This document shows positions 47,178 to 58,421 of a stretch of 64,000 bases of DNA, piece by piece. This stretch comes from Lobosporangium transversale (lineage: Eukaryota; Mortierellomycota; Mortierellomycetes; Mortierellales; Mortierellaceae), in the NCBI RefSeq assembly GCF_002105155.1, contig NW_019029013.1:310001-374000 (forward strand), written 5' to 3'. The first letter of the stretch is position 1. Each line of letters begins with the position of its first letter. A model generated the notes under the pieces. The model was not told the DNA's origin, did not search any database, and saw only the letters and a program-made list of their open reading frames with translations. The translations under genes were made by a program, and so were the position numbers.

Positions 47178-47489
47178 AAAAAAAAAATTGCTATGCAAAC
47201 AAACATAAAACATGTTACGTATTATTCAGACTCTACTCTCTCACCTCCTTTGTTTCTCCTACACTGTTCTCCCCTTTCATCCTTACTCTCAAGTAATTAT
47301 GAGAGGGTGATATAATTCTCCGTCATATCCACACAACGTATATACCAATTTAAATTTATTCAAATATGTACTGTATTTAGTTTGTGCAACCACAGCATTC
47401 TATTTTGTGCCTGAAATTTTCAGTCGTAATAAAGTTAATAAAAAAAGACCATGGTTGTTTTAAATATTTTTATTATCTATATTTCGTGC

Positions 47490-48382
47490 TCAGCGATCAG
47501 TATTATCACCAAAGTCTTGATTAAAGGCCTCCAAGATTGCCTGTCCAACAGCAAGATGCGACTGGTCATTAGCATCAACATCGGCGTCAGCAGATCGGTC
47601 TTCCATCTCTCTAATTTGTTTGTCAAGACTACCATCATTGCCCTCAGAATTCTTATCTAATTCATCTGAACTAGCGCTTGAATTCGAGTCATTATCACTT
47701 GATTCATCGTCGTCGTCCGAGTCGCTGGAGTCATCCGAATCCGAAGAGGAAGGTTCATCAGATGACTCCTGAGAAGATCCCTCTTCGGATTCGTCTTCAT
47801 CTTCTACTTCAATCTTGCCATTGACTGCTTCATCATCCTCCACCTCCGTGTTCACAGACCCTATGGTGTTATTACGAGTGTTGTTATTCTTGGCTCTCAC
47901 GCTATCATTAACATCACTGTTCTCGTTTTGCTGTTTCTGTTGGTCAGTTTTCTTGAATAGCTGTGTTGGAGGCTCCTCAATCGTGTACTTTTCCAAAACT
48001 TTATCCGAAATGTTCTGCTCATGGTTGATGGTGGCTACTTCCGTTGCTATTATTCTAGGTTCTGTTGTTGTCGTTGTTATTGATGTTGTCTCGGCGTTAC
48101 CTCCTGCATCTGGTATTGCTGCTATTGATGAAGCTATATTTTCTGAGCCTGGTTCCGAGGATGAAAATGATAAAGAAGAAGGCCCAACGACAAGAATTGA
48201 GGGGTATTCAAGCACTTTCTTGAACTTGAGTGCATCTTGTAAAGTGTCTGTGCTCTTGAGAGGATACAGTGCTGGCTGATTAGCCTTTTGATTTCAACAA
48301 TCACAACCATAGTAGTGATAATTATAAAATAAAATTAAAAATAAAAAAATATCAGTATCCAAAACATGATTGACTGCATTGC

Positions 48383-48426
<44 letters not shown>

Positions 48427-49571
48427 AACATTACATGTCGCAAAGGGATCACAAAATAAAGTCGGCACCGATCCAGATTTGCAACTGGGTATCTTTCTAT
48501 TAAATCCTCCGATCCTTTACTATTTTCTGCTCTGTTCAATGAACCTTGAAGCAGCTCCTTTAACGTCAAAAGCTCCATATTTTTATGCTCCAACAGCCGC
48601 CTAGAGGGACCCACTGCTGGGAATAGCCATTCAATTGTCCATATGATTCTGCTAGGCCTATTCAACAACAATGAAACGGGAAAAAAAAGAGGTATGCTGA
48701 AAATGAGAACTGGTTGCAAATATTGAAAAGTTCAAAAATGAAGAGTGTCGTTTTTTTCCTTCTTCTTCTTCCTTTCACATACTTGTCTCTCCAATGAGTT
48801 TGATTCTCTTTTCGTTTTTTCAATCCATCTGGCATCCTAATCAGATGAATTGCACGTTTCCTAGCCTGCATGATCAGTTGCTTATCCTTATATGTGCCGC
48901 TTCCTTCCGCTCCCAATTTTTCCAGATCCTGTGCTGCAGATAAGGATAATTTTGTAATTGATTTGTCTTCCCCTTCTTCTTCATCGCTCGCAGCATTTCC
49001 CTCCATTTGATCTCGATGGTGATGATGGCGTCCACGCTTTGTTTTTGCACCATGAGTGCTGTTACTATCATTGACTCCAAATATGCGTTTCCGATTCGGT
49101 TTAGATCCTGCACCACTTTGCTTCATATTTTCGCGCGCTGCATTGTCAACTGTCCGACCAACTTCTTCCAAAAAGTTATAATCTAAAAAATCAAAACTCA
49201 AGAATTTGAGATTCATACTTTTTTTTTTTTGATAACGAAATATTTCAAAGAGAATTACCAAAAAGAAAAAAAAAAATCATTCATATCTTACCGCTCATCA
49301 TATCTTGTTCTGTATATTGTTTCCGTTCGACATAATGAGTCCTAGATCGAATACCTGTACAGGTTGTGTCGAGTTTATGTTGTTTTGAACAAGCCAATGA
49401 ACATGTCTGACAAAGACAGCGTGGACACTTGTATTTAGCTCTCAGTTGGCCACAAACCTCACAATCGATAATATCTCCGGTCGATACCGTGTCTGTCTCT
49501 TTTTCCCGAATTTGGATCCCATCTTTGACCACTACCTCTCGAGTTACAAAAGCGTTGGTGAAAAAGTCCAT
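47490..49571 (-). CDS. BCD1: Box C/D snoRNA assembly protein Bcd1 (HIT zinc finger)
   Basis: Minus-strand exons 49571-49292, 49182-48783, 48657-48435 and 48275-47490 give 562 aa. A zf-HIT finger occupies about residues 36-75 (CEVCGQLRAKYKCPRC, then CSLACSKQHK, with a final Cys). It is followed by RSRTHYVERKQYTEQDMMSDYNF-type sequence, characteristic of Bcd1/ZNHIT6, then a His/Lys/Arg-rich basic segment and the IIWTIEWLFP block. The C-terminal ~220 residues are acidic and Ser/Asp-rich. Bcd1 is an essential nucleolar factor for box C/D snoRNP assembly in yeast. The acidic tail is longer than I would expect for the family. Intron 3 carries a TA repeat. Confidence 0.9.
48386..48424. repeat. (TA)n microsatellite in a BCD1 intron
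   Basis: About 19 TA units lie in intron 3, starting ~10 nt downstream of the donor in transcript sense. Confidence 0.95.
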
Positions 49572-49804
49572 AGTAAAAAAAAAAGAATCTCAATAAACAA
49601 ACACAAAAATAGATTATTATTATTTTTTTTTTAAAAAAAAAAAAAAAAGGGCCTCGTTTGCAAGCAATGTCGCAAAGGGTTTAATGTCTGAAGAAACAGC
49701 TGGTGAGAATTTAAAGAGTTCAGAAGGTAACAATGGGGATCAACAAGACTCATGGTCAAAACTCATTTGTTTCTTTTCTTTTTTGTGACTGTAAATGAAA
49801 AAAT

Positions 49805-49837
<33 letters not shown>

Positions 49838-49873
49838 TGGCGCATTCAAAATTATTTATTTTTGAGAATTGGT
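49572..49873. other. Intergenic spacer
   Basis: About 300 bases between the start of BCD1 and the 3' end of the bestrophin gene, both on the minus strand. The spacer contains an A run (49634-49648) and a 29-nt T run (49807-49835). Nothing else is seen. Confidence 0.5.
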
Positions 49874-51348
49874 TTAGATTTGAATAAGGATATTGCGTTG
49901 TGGTTGCTGAGCTTGCTTGGGCGGTTGCGGCGCCGCTGCAGACTCAAAGACTGACGATTGGTCCTGAGGTACGGTCTGAACAATGTAGTCCAACTCCAGC
50001 ATCAAGTCGTAACAAAAGTCATCCAATTTCAAATCGTTTGAATCAAAACCTTTATAGATAGTCCCGCAAAAAAAAAAAGAGTTAAGTAAAGGTTCATTTA
50101 CATGTGACAGAAACCGTATGTCAAGAAGTAGAGAATGAAATTACCAAAAGGATCTTCAATCTGATTTCCAATAGCTTCGATACCAAAAAGCGTAAAGGCT
50201 ACAGCGCCACATAGAGGGATCGTCAGCCATTGAACATCCCGGATGGTTGTGAATGGTAATATACAACAGTACATCGTCAAGATCTGCTTCAGATGAATAT
50301 TATACGCCACTGGAATCGGCGTTAACAGAATCCGTTCCAGATTTCCAAAGCAATCAATCATGGATGACAATGCCATGGTGCATTGACCCTGATAAGGGAT
50401 ATCGATCAGCTCCTTATCTCGCACATAATTAATCCACAACGAGAGTTGATATGAGATTTCCAATGGTAAAGACATCGATGCAGTCGAGTTATCCCGTTGA
50501 ATCACCCAATCACTCTTCTCTGTCTGTAAATGTTGTCGATGATTAATATATTGAGTCCTCAGATTTGTGGCACTCTTGCAGGGGACAAAATCCTCTGGCA
50601 ACAATCCCTGAAGATCTCTGTAGGCTGTTCCGTACTCTGCTCGAAGGTGATGCTTCGTCGCCACCGCAAACGCTAAAAGCATGTTGATGGCACGAATCTT
50701 TTGATCATTGATTCCTGTAGGACCATCAGGTTTCTCTTTGATACCCACCCAAATCACACGAGCCATGTTTCGGATACTTGTATTCATGGTTGTCCATATC
50801 TTGCGACCTTCCCAGAATCGATCATATGCAGTGTTGGTTCTGAAGGCGAGAATCAAACCGATAACAATACTCAAGGAGCCAACTGTCGGGGGAGAAATTA
50901 ATAATAATAAAGAAAAAAATTAGACAACTAAATCGTAGATACCCTCCCCCATCTCAGCCATGGTCTCTTAAACACAATAATAAAAGGCATTAGCCATCGT
51001 GCTTACTGACGGATCCCGCTACAGCAATATCAATACCCATGGCCAGGTAGATATAACTGACTGTTATTGCTACCAGTGTCGTGAACAAAACATTTGGAAG
51101 AATAAGTGGAATCACCTATGTTTCGACATATTCGTGTTCCGAGTTAGCAGAGGAGAAATCATGATCTTTTTACAATGACATAGACAACGATAAATAGAAG
51201 CTACTATATTGTCCAGGAATGCTATAAGGCAGACTCGGAAAGAACTACATCCACATATACATAAAAAAAAGCTAGTTTATCCTACCGAACCACGCCAAAT
51301 GAGAGCGATAGGGTATCCCCATGGACTTTCAGACCTTCTTAGTCCCAT
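49874..51348 (-). CDS. Bestrophin-family anion channel
   Basis: Exons 51348-51286, 51115-51007, 50882-50145 and 50049-49874 join in phase to give 361 aa. Diagnostic sequences include IWRGSVIPLILPNVLFTTL in the first membrane helix, GLILAFRTNTAYDRFWEGRKIW and, near the end, EDPFG followed by NDLKLDDFCYDL. Hydrophobic helices occur at about 25-65 and 240-300. Bestrophins and the related UPF0187/YneE proteins form pentameric anion channels; the membrane used in fungi is uncertain. The start is the ATG of a 21-codon first exon with an in-frame stop 18 nt upstream; another upstream exon is possible because an AG precedes it. The Gln/Pro-rich last 25 residues are not conserved-looking. Confidence 0.88.
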
Positions 51349-51716
51349 CGTTAATGAGACTTTCTATGGCAGACACTCTGTGGTATATCGTATGTCGTAT
51401 GATTTCAATTCTTTTTTATATTCTGGGAGATGTATGCAATTAAGGTCAGTGGGGCTTAAAAAAGCTGATGGCAAGATCAAAGGGAATTGAAGAACAAAAG
51501 AGAGATGAGAATGAACACACAGGGCAATCTTTTCATTTAAAAAAAGAACCGGAGTAGCTTACAGTCTGCACTGGGCCTGAGGCCTTATTGATTGTGAGCC
51601 CTTGTCATCCCCTGAATTTGGCAAACTTTCAAAAATTAACAGTCATTGCTCGGTTACACCAACAAACTATTTTTTTTATCCACTTATCCAACTTCCATCC
51701 TAACTACAGTTGCTAT
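51349..51716. other. Intergenic spacer
   Basis: About 370 bases containing the bestrophin promoter and the 3' end region of the RRM-R3H gene, both minus-strand. No further feature is visible. Confidence 0.5.
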
Positions 51717-53729
51717 CTAAAAATTGGTGGGCTTGAAACTGGGTGCATTAACATCGAGGGTCATGGTTCGACCTGAAAGCGAGCGGTTCAGCTGTGGGTG
51801 GGCATCGAACGCAGGTGTAATCATCACGGCATCTCGCAGTTGCTTTCGCTCACGGATGGTGAAGACTTTACCAGGCTCTGGTCCTTTGGGTTGACGAATG
51901 GGGTAAATTACGTTGGCTGTCGCTTCAGGATTAAGGCTGTTCATATCCATTTGCAAGAAAAAAAAAAGCAGAGAAAAAAAAAAAGTTAATCAACAAGACT
52001 CTATTGACACACGATATAATAAACCATGAAGAGGGTGTACACATACATCATAGATTTTCTGTAGGGTGAGCGTGTTGGGGAAGCAGATCCTGCAGTAGAC
52101 TCAGTGAGAGAACTCTTTGTCTTGAGGACTGGACTTTCGGAACGAAGGCTTCCTCGTCCGGCATATGACATAGGACGTTGCTATTTGTTTAAAGACAGGT
52201 GCATTAGTGATTATTAAGAAGCAAGTTGAGACTCAAGACACATTAGGATTACTAACCACCTGTAGCAAGTGGTTGAGACATACCTTGGGTGACCTTGGGG
52301 CTGGAGCTTCTAGGAGCATATAAGGTGGAGGATTCTTCATAATAATGAGCCTGCGCATATTACCTTCGCCCTCGCTAAAATGATGCAAGGATAGCTTATC
52401 CGCAATAAGATGCAAAATCCTGCGCTGACGGCCGCTCAGATTCTCAGGGAAGATCATATCATCTTTTGTGGAATCTCCACGGAACACCAACAAGCGATCA
52501 TAAAATGCCAAAGTCTCGGGATCATTCAAATCCAGTTGATTCGCTGAAGTTAATGGCACAAGCGTTCAATGAGCGATGAGATCATTCTAGGTTATTAAAT
52601 CAATTGACATGTAAACCAAATACATTCCGGGAAATGAAGCCCTGCTTACCAGACGAAGAATAACGTGTGTCAACCTCATCGCGATCGAGACCCCGTCCAG
52701 AGCTCTGGCGATCCAGGAGAGCAGAGGATCGATTGCGACGGTCGCGCTCAAACTCACGGTTCTGGTGTTCAAGTTCACGGCGTTCCTGCTCGCGCCTTTC
52801 CTGCTCCAAAAGTTGAGCCTCCATTAGCTCCATTTCACGACGGTGAAGTGCCTCAGCAGCCTTTTCCTGCTCACGCTTCTCTTGTTCAGCAGCAGGCATG
52901 ACCTTCTTGAACTCGACACGAAGCTTGCGTCCGGAGACATCGAGACCATTGACGGCATTGACGACAAGTTCAGTCTCCTCTGCAGTGCGATAGTTAGCAA
53001 AAGCTAGTCCACGGAAGACACCGTTGTCAAAATGGTAATTGAAAGCATATGGCTTGGGAATGTCAAGATTGTCAAGAATCGCAAGGAGAGCATCTCGTTT
53101 AACTGAGAAAGGAATGTTTTTGATAACAATAGCTGTTGGGATTGTATCAACAGGCTCCTCTGTAGGCTGCTGCTGCGATTGTTGCTGTGATTGCTGCTGT
53201 TGAGCGTACGAGGGCTGCTGTACGCCATAGGCGTTAAATTGCTGCTGCTGCTGCTGACGAGAATCTTGAAACAAGGGAGATTGGATAGGTGAGCCCTGAG
53301 TATGATTCCAGTTCTATTTGACAGAAGGAAGAAATGAGCGAACGATTGAAGGGACAGGGGATGTGGAGAAAGTTTGAAAAATTGAGTGACACAGAGACAG
53401 ACAACGATGGGAGCAACCACAGACACAATTTATATCGCACAACGCACAACGCCTCCGGTGTTCAGTGCCCATGTCATTATACCAGCTAATATGAGCCATT
53501 AAACACTTACCACATTCGCCAAAGACAGGCGATTGGATTGGCGGCGCATATCCTTGCCATCTGCTCGCACACTATTGCGCTGCGAACCAGTGACAGGCTT
53601 GCGAGTCACGGGGCTGGATGGAGCACGTTCCGAGCCATACTGCGAATAACGGCGGTCAATAGGGGAGGCGAGCGCATTATCTCTGAGAGACATGGCATCA
53701 AAAGAAAGGTCAAGTTGTTTGGTAGTCAT
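51717..53729 (-). CDS. RRM-R3H RNA-binding protein (Pin4/Cip1-like)
   Basis: Five minus-strand exons, 53729-53511, 53313-52650, 52543-52284, 52180-52047 and 51936-51717, join in phase to give 498 aa. After a Ser-rich N terminus and a Gln-rich run comes an RRM (about 118-198), with AIVIKNIPFSVKRDALLAIL as RNP2 region and FRGLAFANY as RNP1. A long Glu/Arg helix follows. An R3H domain sits at about 310-370, with GRQRRILHLIADKLSLHH. This RRM-helix-R3H order is that of S. cerevisiae Pin4/Mdt1 and S. pombe Cip1/Cip2, cytoplasmic mRNA regulators. The last acceptor is inferred from phase (ATGAACAG|C at 51937). The ATG at 53729 was chosen; the frame further upstream opens only from a TTG. Confidence 0.87.
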
Positions 53730-54266
53730 GATTGCCAAGGATCAGCAAAAAGGAAAGAAAAGAAAGTGAATTACAAAAAAAAAAGCGAGAGAAAGAGAGA
53801 GGGATTTGAATCTGAGTGTAGATCTGTTGTCTGTTGTTGCTGGATATTTTTTTATGAATGTAATATGTACAGTGATAGAATAATATATACAGGCAGGCGT
53901 ATAAAGCTAGCCAACAATGCAAGAAAAATAAAAAGGATTCTTTGAAGAATGCTTATTGAGCAAAGTAATCCGTTTGTATAGATGTATGAAAATTGGAATG
54001 TAAGCTGCTGGTACTGTTGATGATATTTTAAAGAATGTATTTAACAGTTCTTTTTTTTTTTTTTTTTTTTTTTCCTGGTTATTTGGTTTTTTTTTAGTTC
54101 AAAAAGTCAGATGAGATGATGCACTGGGTGGTGTTGGTCGTAAATGTACTATCCGAGGCAAAAACAAGGTAAAATGAGAAAAAATAAGGATATATAAAGG
54201 AGTGAGACAAAAATGATATATTTATATATATATATATATAAAAAGAGAGAGAGAGAGAGAGTGAGA

Positions 54267-54304
<38 letters not shown>

Positions 54305-56254
54305 AGGAGAGGAAAATGGGGATGATGCGATAGAGTGAAAGAGAGGATGGGGATAGGATGATGAGATGGAATAAGGACAAAGAAAAAAAGAGAATGCCCT
54401 TCTCTTATTACAGGAGCAAAGCAAGTACAAAAATCCTCAGAAAAACATGTACATTTATACAACATGCATTCATTCGTACGTGAATGGAGCTGACAGGGAG
54501 CAAACATTCAGATTTTTCATTCGACGATGCGTATGAAAATATAAACAAATGATTAGTCCACCCATGAGTATCATTACAACATCTCGTTTCCAATAGTGAT
54601 TTGCTCAACTATGCAATTACAAGGTGTTACGATGGATCGATTGTCTCTGTCCATCAGATCAATTTTCTTGCCCTGTTGCATGCATAGAATTTTGCAAGAA
54701 GGAGAGCACAGCTAAATGAGTTAATTTGCCTACATGTACTTACTTGGCTAGACTTCTTTTTGTCACACCATACCACAAGTAATGATAATCCATAGATGAG
54801 AAAAAAAAAAGAGAAGAGCCTACAATAGAACGCTCACAGGCATCTCCAAGTTAATGCTCATCGAACTATCTAACGCGTATATTCGAGTAAATTTCAGACG
54901 TTCTTGTCACGCTCAAAAACGGTAGAACCAGAGAGATTACCAACAAACACTATTCTTCGGGGCCGTGGACCTCATATTTGATCCTTATTAATGACATGCT
55001 GGGATCAGTATTAAGTAAGGCCGTGTATAACAGCCCATTTATAATAATGGAAACAGCTATCCTGTTATCTTCTGGTTCAGATGTCTAAAGCTCGTAATTT
55101 CCAGTAAATGCGGGTTCGGTGCTTTGATTGATTAATCGACACAAATTTGTACAAACATAAAAAAGAAGAAACATCTAGTGAAGAGCTGGTAGGGCTGTCA
55201 ACATAAAGACTGATCTGCAATTTATTTATGGTGTACTTCTGGGTCACTTCCTAAGACGCTTTGGAAGCTATACTCTCTAACTTGTATAAGAGCAGCTACT
55301 TTTGAGCAGTTATGCTGCCCTGCCTTGATTAGCTCCTTTGGTTTAGCTTGTTTATTAAACCTAGAAATCTTGGCAGGCTTGTTGTGCCCTGAGCATTCTC
55401 TTCATAGATATGAGCGCCGGATTTTTATAAAGGTTGGAGCTACTATCAGTCCTATGGGTTTTAGTGTCGGCTGTTGGGGATGATGTTTGCTCCTTTCTCG
55501 TCGTTCGGCGCCTCTGGTGAGGCTCTGACAAGATCTGCTACAGCCTTGATGACATAGTACACAATTGAAGAAGATCCAACTGTAACCCCTTCTTGGTGAA
55601 ATCGTTAATGTACCAAGCACAGCGGTCGTAGCTAACTCCCTACAGGACGGTTAGGTCTGTAATAGTGTCCAAGGAGCAGAATCCTGATATAGTCATTTCT
55701 CGGCCGGAATCCGACAAGCTCGAGAGGATTCTTCCATATAGGAACACACTCATGGGCTGAAGTCCTCCAGCCCCAACAACTAACTTAACTTTGCCAGTGA
55801 AGATATTAACCCTTCATGAGGAAGAGAATCAAGATCGCCCATTCAGCTAACGGTCAAAGACCGAATTAAACCGAACTTTAGGATCGTTTGGACGGATTGT
55901 TTAATTTGATGTCATGAATAGTGCTGTCTTGTTGAGGGGACCATATCTCGTATTGGTACCTATAGGCACGAGAGCAATACTCATGAGCCTACTTCCATGC
56001 CACCGTTGAATAGGCCATCCCCCAGGTAGTTGGTGTAATGTATCCTGAACGACTTGAGGGGATCTTCGACCTTTTTGAGGGCTCTGAGAAAATGTCCTTG
56101 TGAGAGATTCCTTTAAACTTGATCAATAAGAACCTTTTTTTACTTACATTTCTATCCGCAGAGCACCCACAGCATCTTATCCGTAAGGTAAAGATATGTA
56201 ATCTTCCATGTTAGGAGAAAATGAACCATGCATAGGCTAATTAGTAACGTTAGT
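53730..56254. other. Intergenic, 2.5 kb, possible decayed element
   Basis: The left part has poly-T (54051-54073) and TA/GA repeats. From about 55050 to 56150 the composition becomes more balanced and less repetitive. Conceptual translation of the minus strand gives short open pieces separated by stops, as in a decayed coding sequence. I could not assign it to a family. Confidence 0.4.
54222..54303. repeat. (TA)n/(GA)n compound microsatellite
   Basis: A TA stretch (54222-54240) is joined to about 60 bases of GA units with occasional GT or GG variants. It lies downstream of no obvious gene. Confidence 0.95.
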
Positions 56255-56304
56255 AAGGAGACGAAAGAAAGTTTTTTTATTTTTTGATAACAAGGACCCT
56301 AAGA

Positions 56305-56344
<40 letters not shown>

Positions 56345-56809
56345 ATAACAAGGACCCACGAGGTCATGTAGGATTTATTTAGATGTTAGCTCTATAAATG
56401 GGTTGCCCTATTACTGGGGTCGCAAATAAAGCGGTATCCAATAATCGGCCGAAGCCGCATCGTCATACTGCCACAGTACTACATCCTGTTCATAAACCAC
56501 GTCAGCATTGAGTAGACTTCCTTGGTCCCAGAAGACCTGTGGCACGGCTCCCTACTTGGCCTGTTGTGCGCGAAGGTCATCCTTTAGCCGCTGTCCTCAA
56601 TCATCAAAAATTTGCAGCTTTCCAGGCGCTCCATAATCGCCAATTCCACCTGCTGCCGGTAGCTTGCCGCCACTCGCCGGTCTGCCTCAGTCCTGATCGC
56701 CTTCACATCTGCTGTTCGTCGTTGTCCCTGGTGAGAGCCAAAGAATTCACCTCTGCTACGTCTGTGCCTAACAAGGACCCTAAGACTCTCAGAAGGAGAC
56801 GAAAGAAAG
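56255..56809 (-). mobile_element. Older LINE-tail insertion with 17-bp target duplication (host of a nested copy)
   Basis: A 17-bp sequence beginning AAGGAGACG occurs at 56255-56271 and 56793-56809. Between these copies, once the nested element is removed, lies a very short minus-oriented insert: T run, then GATAACAAGGACCC and about 12 further bases. This is a 5'-truncated LINE tail of only about 40 bp. Confidence 0.85.
56288..56789 (-). mobile_element. 5'-truncated LINE copy nested in an older tail, 21-bp target duplication
   Basis: Target duplications of 21 bp are at 56288-56308 and 56769-56789. Between them is a ~35-nt T run (the A tail on the minus strand) and then a copy of the last ~420 bases of the LINE (about 39760-40182), including the end of the C-terminal coding region and the 3' UTR. 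Only a few substitutions and one 5-nt deletion separate it from the complete element. The insertion went into the older tail fragment at 56272-56792. Confidence 0.93.
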
Positions 56810-56829
56810 ATTATGATCTACAGATCTTC

Positions 56830-56950
56830 TTTTTTTTTTTTTTTTTTGATAACGAGGTCTCATTAAGATTGTTCCCCCGCTGGGAACTGAGCTGATAACC
56901 ATCAGTGGCTAGTCTAGAAGCTATACGGCTACGCCAAGGGTGCACCCACC
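56830..56950 (-). mobile_element. tRNA-like short element (candidate SINE)
   Basis: Read on the minus strand, the segment starts with GCACCCTTGGCGTAGCCG, close to a tRNA acceptor start and A box (TRGCNNAGYNGG). It then has a T-arm-like GTTCCC...GGGGGAAC hairpin. It ends in GACCTCGTTATC followed by an 18-nt A tail. That ending shares GACCTCGT and GTTATC with the LINE tail. It is about 100 bp without the tail. Clear target duplications were not found. It could instead be a decayed tRNA gene that acquired a tail. Confidence 0.55.
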
Positions 56951-57064
56951 CGCCATCTTACTAGAGTTTTTTTTTTATAATGGTATTCAGTCAGTTTATT
57001 ATCACGTGATATAACCAAGAGTATATTGGGTTTATATATTACTAGAAAATACGAATGCCAAGAA

Positions 57065-57136
57065 GGTCTACTGGCCCAATGGAAAGGCGTCTGACTACGA
57101 ATCAGGAGATTGCAGGTTCGACCCCTGCGTAGATCA
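57065..57136 (+). tRNA. tRNA-Arg (ACG anticodon)
   Basis: The acceptor stem is GGTCTAC with GTAGATC (one G-T pair). The D arm is GCCC/GGC-type, and the anticodon stem TCTGA/TCAGG encloses CTACGAA (anticodon ACG). The T arm is GCAGG-TTCGACC-CCTGC and the discriminator is A. It is 72 nt with no intron. The candidate SINE ends ~115 bp upstream. Confidence 0.94.
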
Positions 57137-57139
57137 TAC

Positions 57140-57143
57140 TTTT
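57140..57143 (+). terminator. Pol III T4 terminator of tRNA-Arg
   Basis: TTTT starts 4 nt past the tRNA 3' end; a second TTTT follows at 57149-57152. Confidence 0.6.
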
Positions 57144-57901
57144 GCATCTTTTGTCCCAAAGAATGACAGGTGTCAGATTTTTCTGTTGCATAGATCATTT
57201 TTGACACATAATAAAACATTAGTAAATATATATTTATCATGTGTAGTTATTTTAATTTTAATGTCAGGGTGTGTTGTTAGTGCAAGGCAGAAGATCGATT
57301 AGCTACTATAAGAGAGATCCTCAAATTACACGAAAGCTTAAAAAAGAGCAATCAGAAGGAGCAAGAACTGAAAGCCTGCAAAACTTGCTGCTCATTTACA
57401 GGTTGGTGGCGACTGGGCTCTTCACGTGACATAATATAATAGCTAGATATCTATTTTTATTTTGGTGTTTTAAACAACCTAACTTTTGAACATTGACAAT
57501 CGAGTAGTGTGGGGTATGCAACCCTTTAATCCTAATGTTGGATTGTAGAGAGCAGAACATTTTTATGGATATATTTCAATTCAATTACGAAGATCTATAG
57601 ATTGTAGTGTAAAAAAAAGCAATAAGAGCAAAAATAATGCATACCACATTATGTCTGTAGACAATGAGCAATGAGAATAATGTTCCCTCTATTCATAGTA
57701 GGATAAGAATAATGGCACGCCATGCACCACAGTAGGCGCACTTAGTATATTTTCAGACATTGCAAGCTGAGGATGAGATATGTCCCATGTTGTTAGCACT
57801 AATTAGTTCTTTTTTTTATATCATCCTCTACCCAATTGGCAGGTTGTGCTCTCACACTTATTTTGCCTTGCTCTTTTTTTTTGGTGCATTGGTATAGTCC
57901 G

Positions 57902-58062
57902 TTTCATTTGGTCGCGATCCCTTATATTTTTTGAATACTCTCAAGTATATTGGCAGCCAATTACCTCGCTTGTTCCAAGTTCGTCAGGCAGTGAGATGCC
58001 ACTAAGGTCAATTAAATTATCGTTTTTAGATTAAAGATATATGGGATCGCGACCAAATGAAA
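57902..58062. repeat. Inverted repeat with 20-bp perfect arms
   Basis: TTTCATTTGGTCGCGATCCC at 57902-57921 is the exact reverse complement of 58043-58062. Weaker pairing continues on both sides (TATAT inward, GTAT outward). The spacer is 121 bp. Confidence 0.85.
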
Positions 58063-58421
58063 TGGGTGATACTTTTAGCAATAAAGCTCCTTTCTATGTA
58101 GTCCCTATAGACACAAATGTTCATATCTTTTCTTTTTATGGTTATTTCTCTTTATTGTTCTTGTCATCCTCTCTTTCTTTCTCTTTTTTCTTTACTTTTA
58201 CAGCCACCTCATCGTCACTGCATTCACATTCACATTCACATTTACATTGATTCGCTTTTTTCATTACTCTTATTTTTATTTTTATTTTTTTCCGTTCAAA
58301 AGAACGTTTCACAAACCTTTTCGTGTCGCCTTTACTTTCTGCCAATCGTTTGCGGCGTTTGGTCGTGGTCTGTGCCCACAAAGTACATTTCGAGAACAGT
58401 TTCCCATTCTAACAAGGTGTG

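Larger units (their letters stand above)
57137..58421. other. Intergenic, 1.3 kb
   Basis: No gene is supported. The stretch contains an inverted repeat (57902-58062) and a pyrimidine-rich approach to the protease start with CATTCA-type repeats (58224-58248). Confidence 0.5.

Noticed and set aside
56539-56895. 118-codon + strand frame
   Set aside because: It is the reverse complement of the LINE C-terminal and 3' UTR region in the truncated minus-oriented copy.
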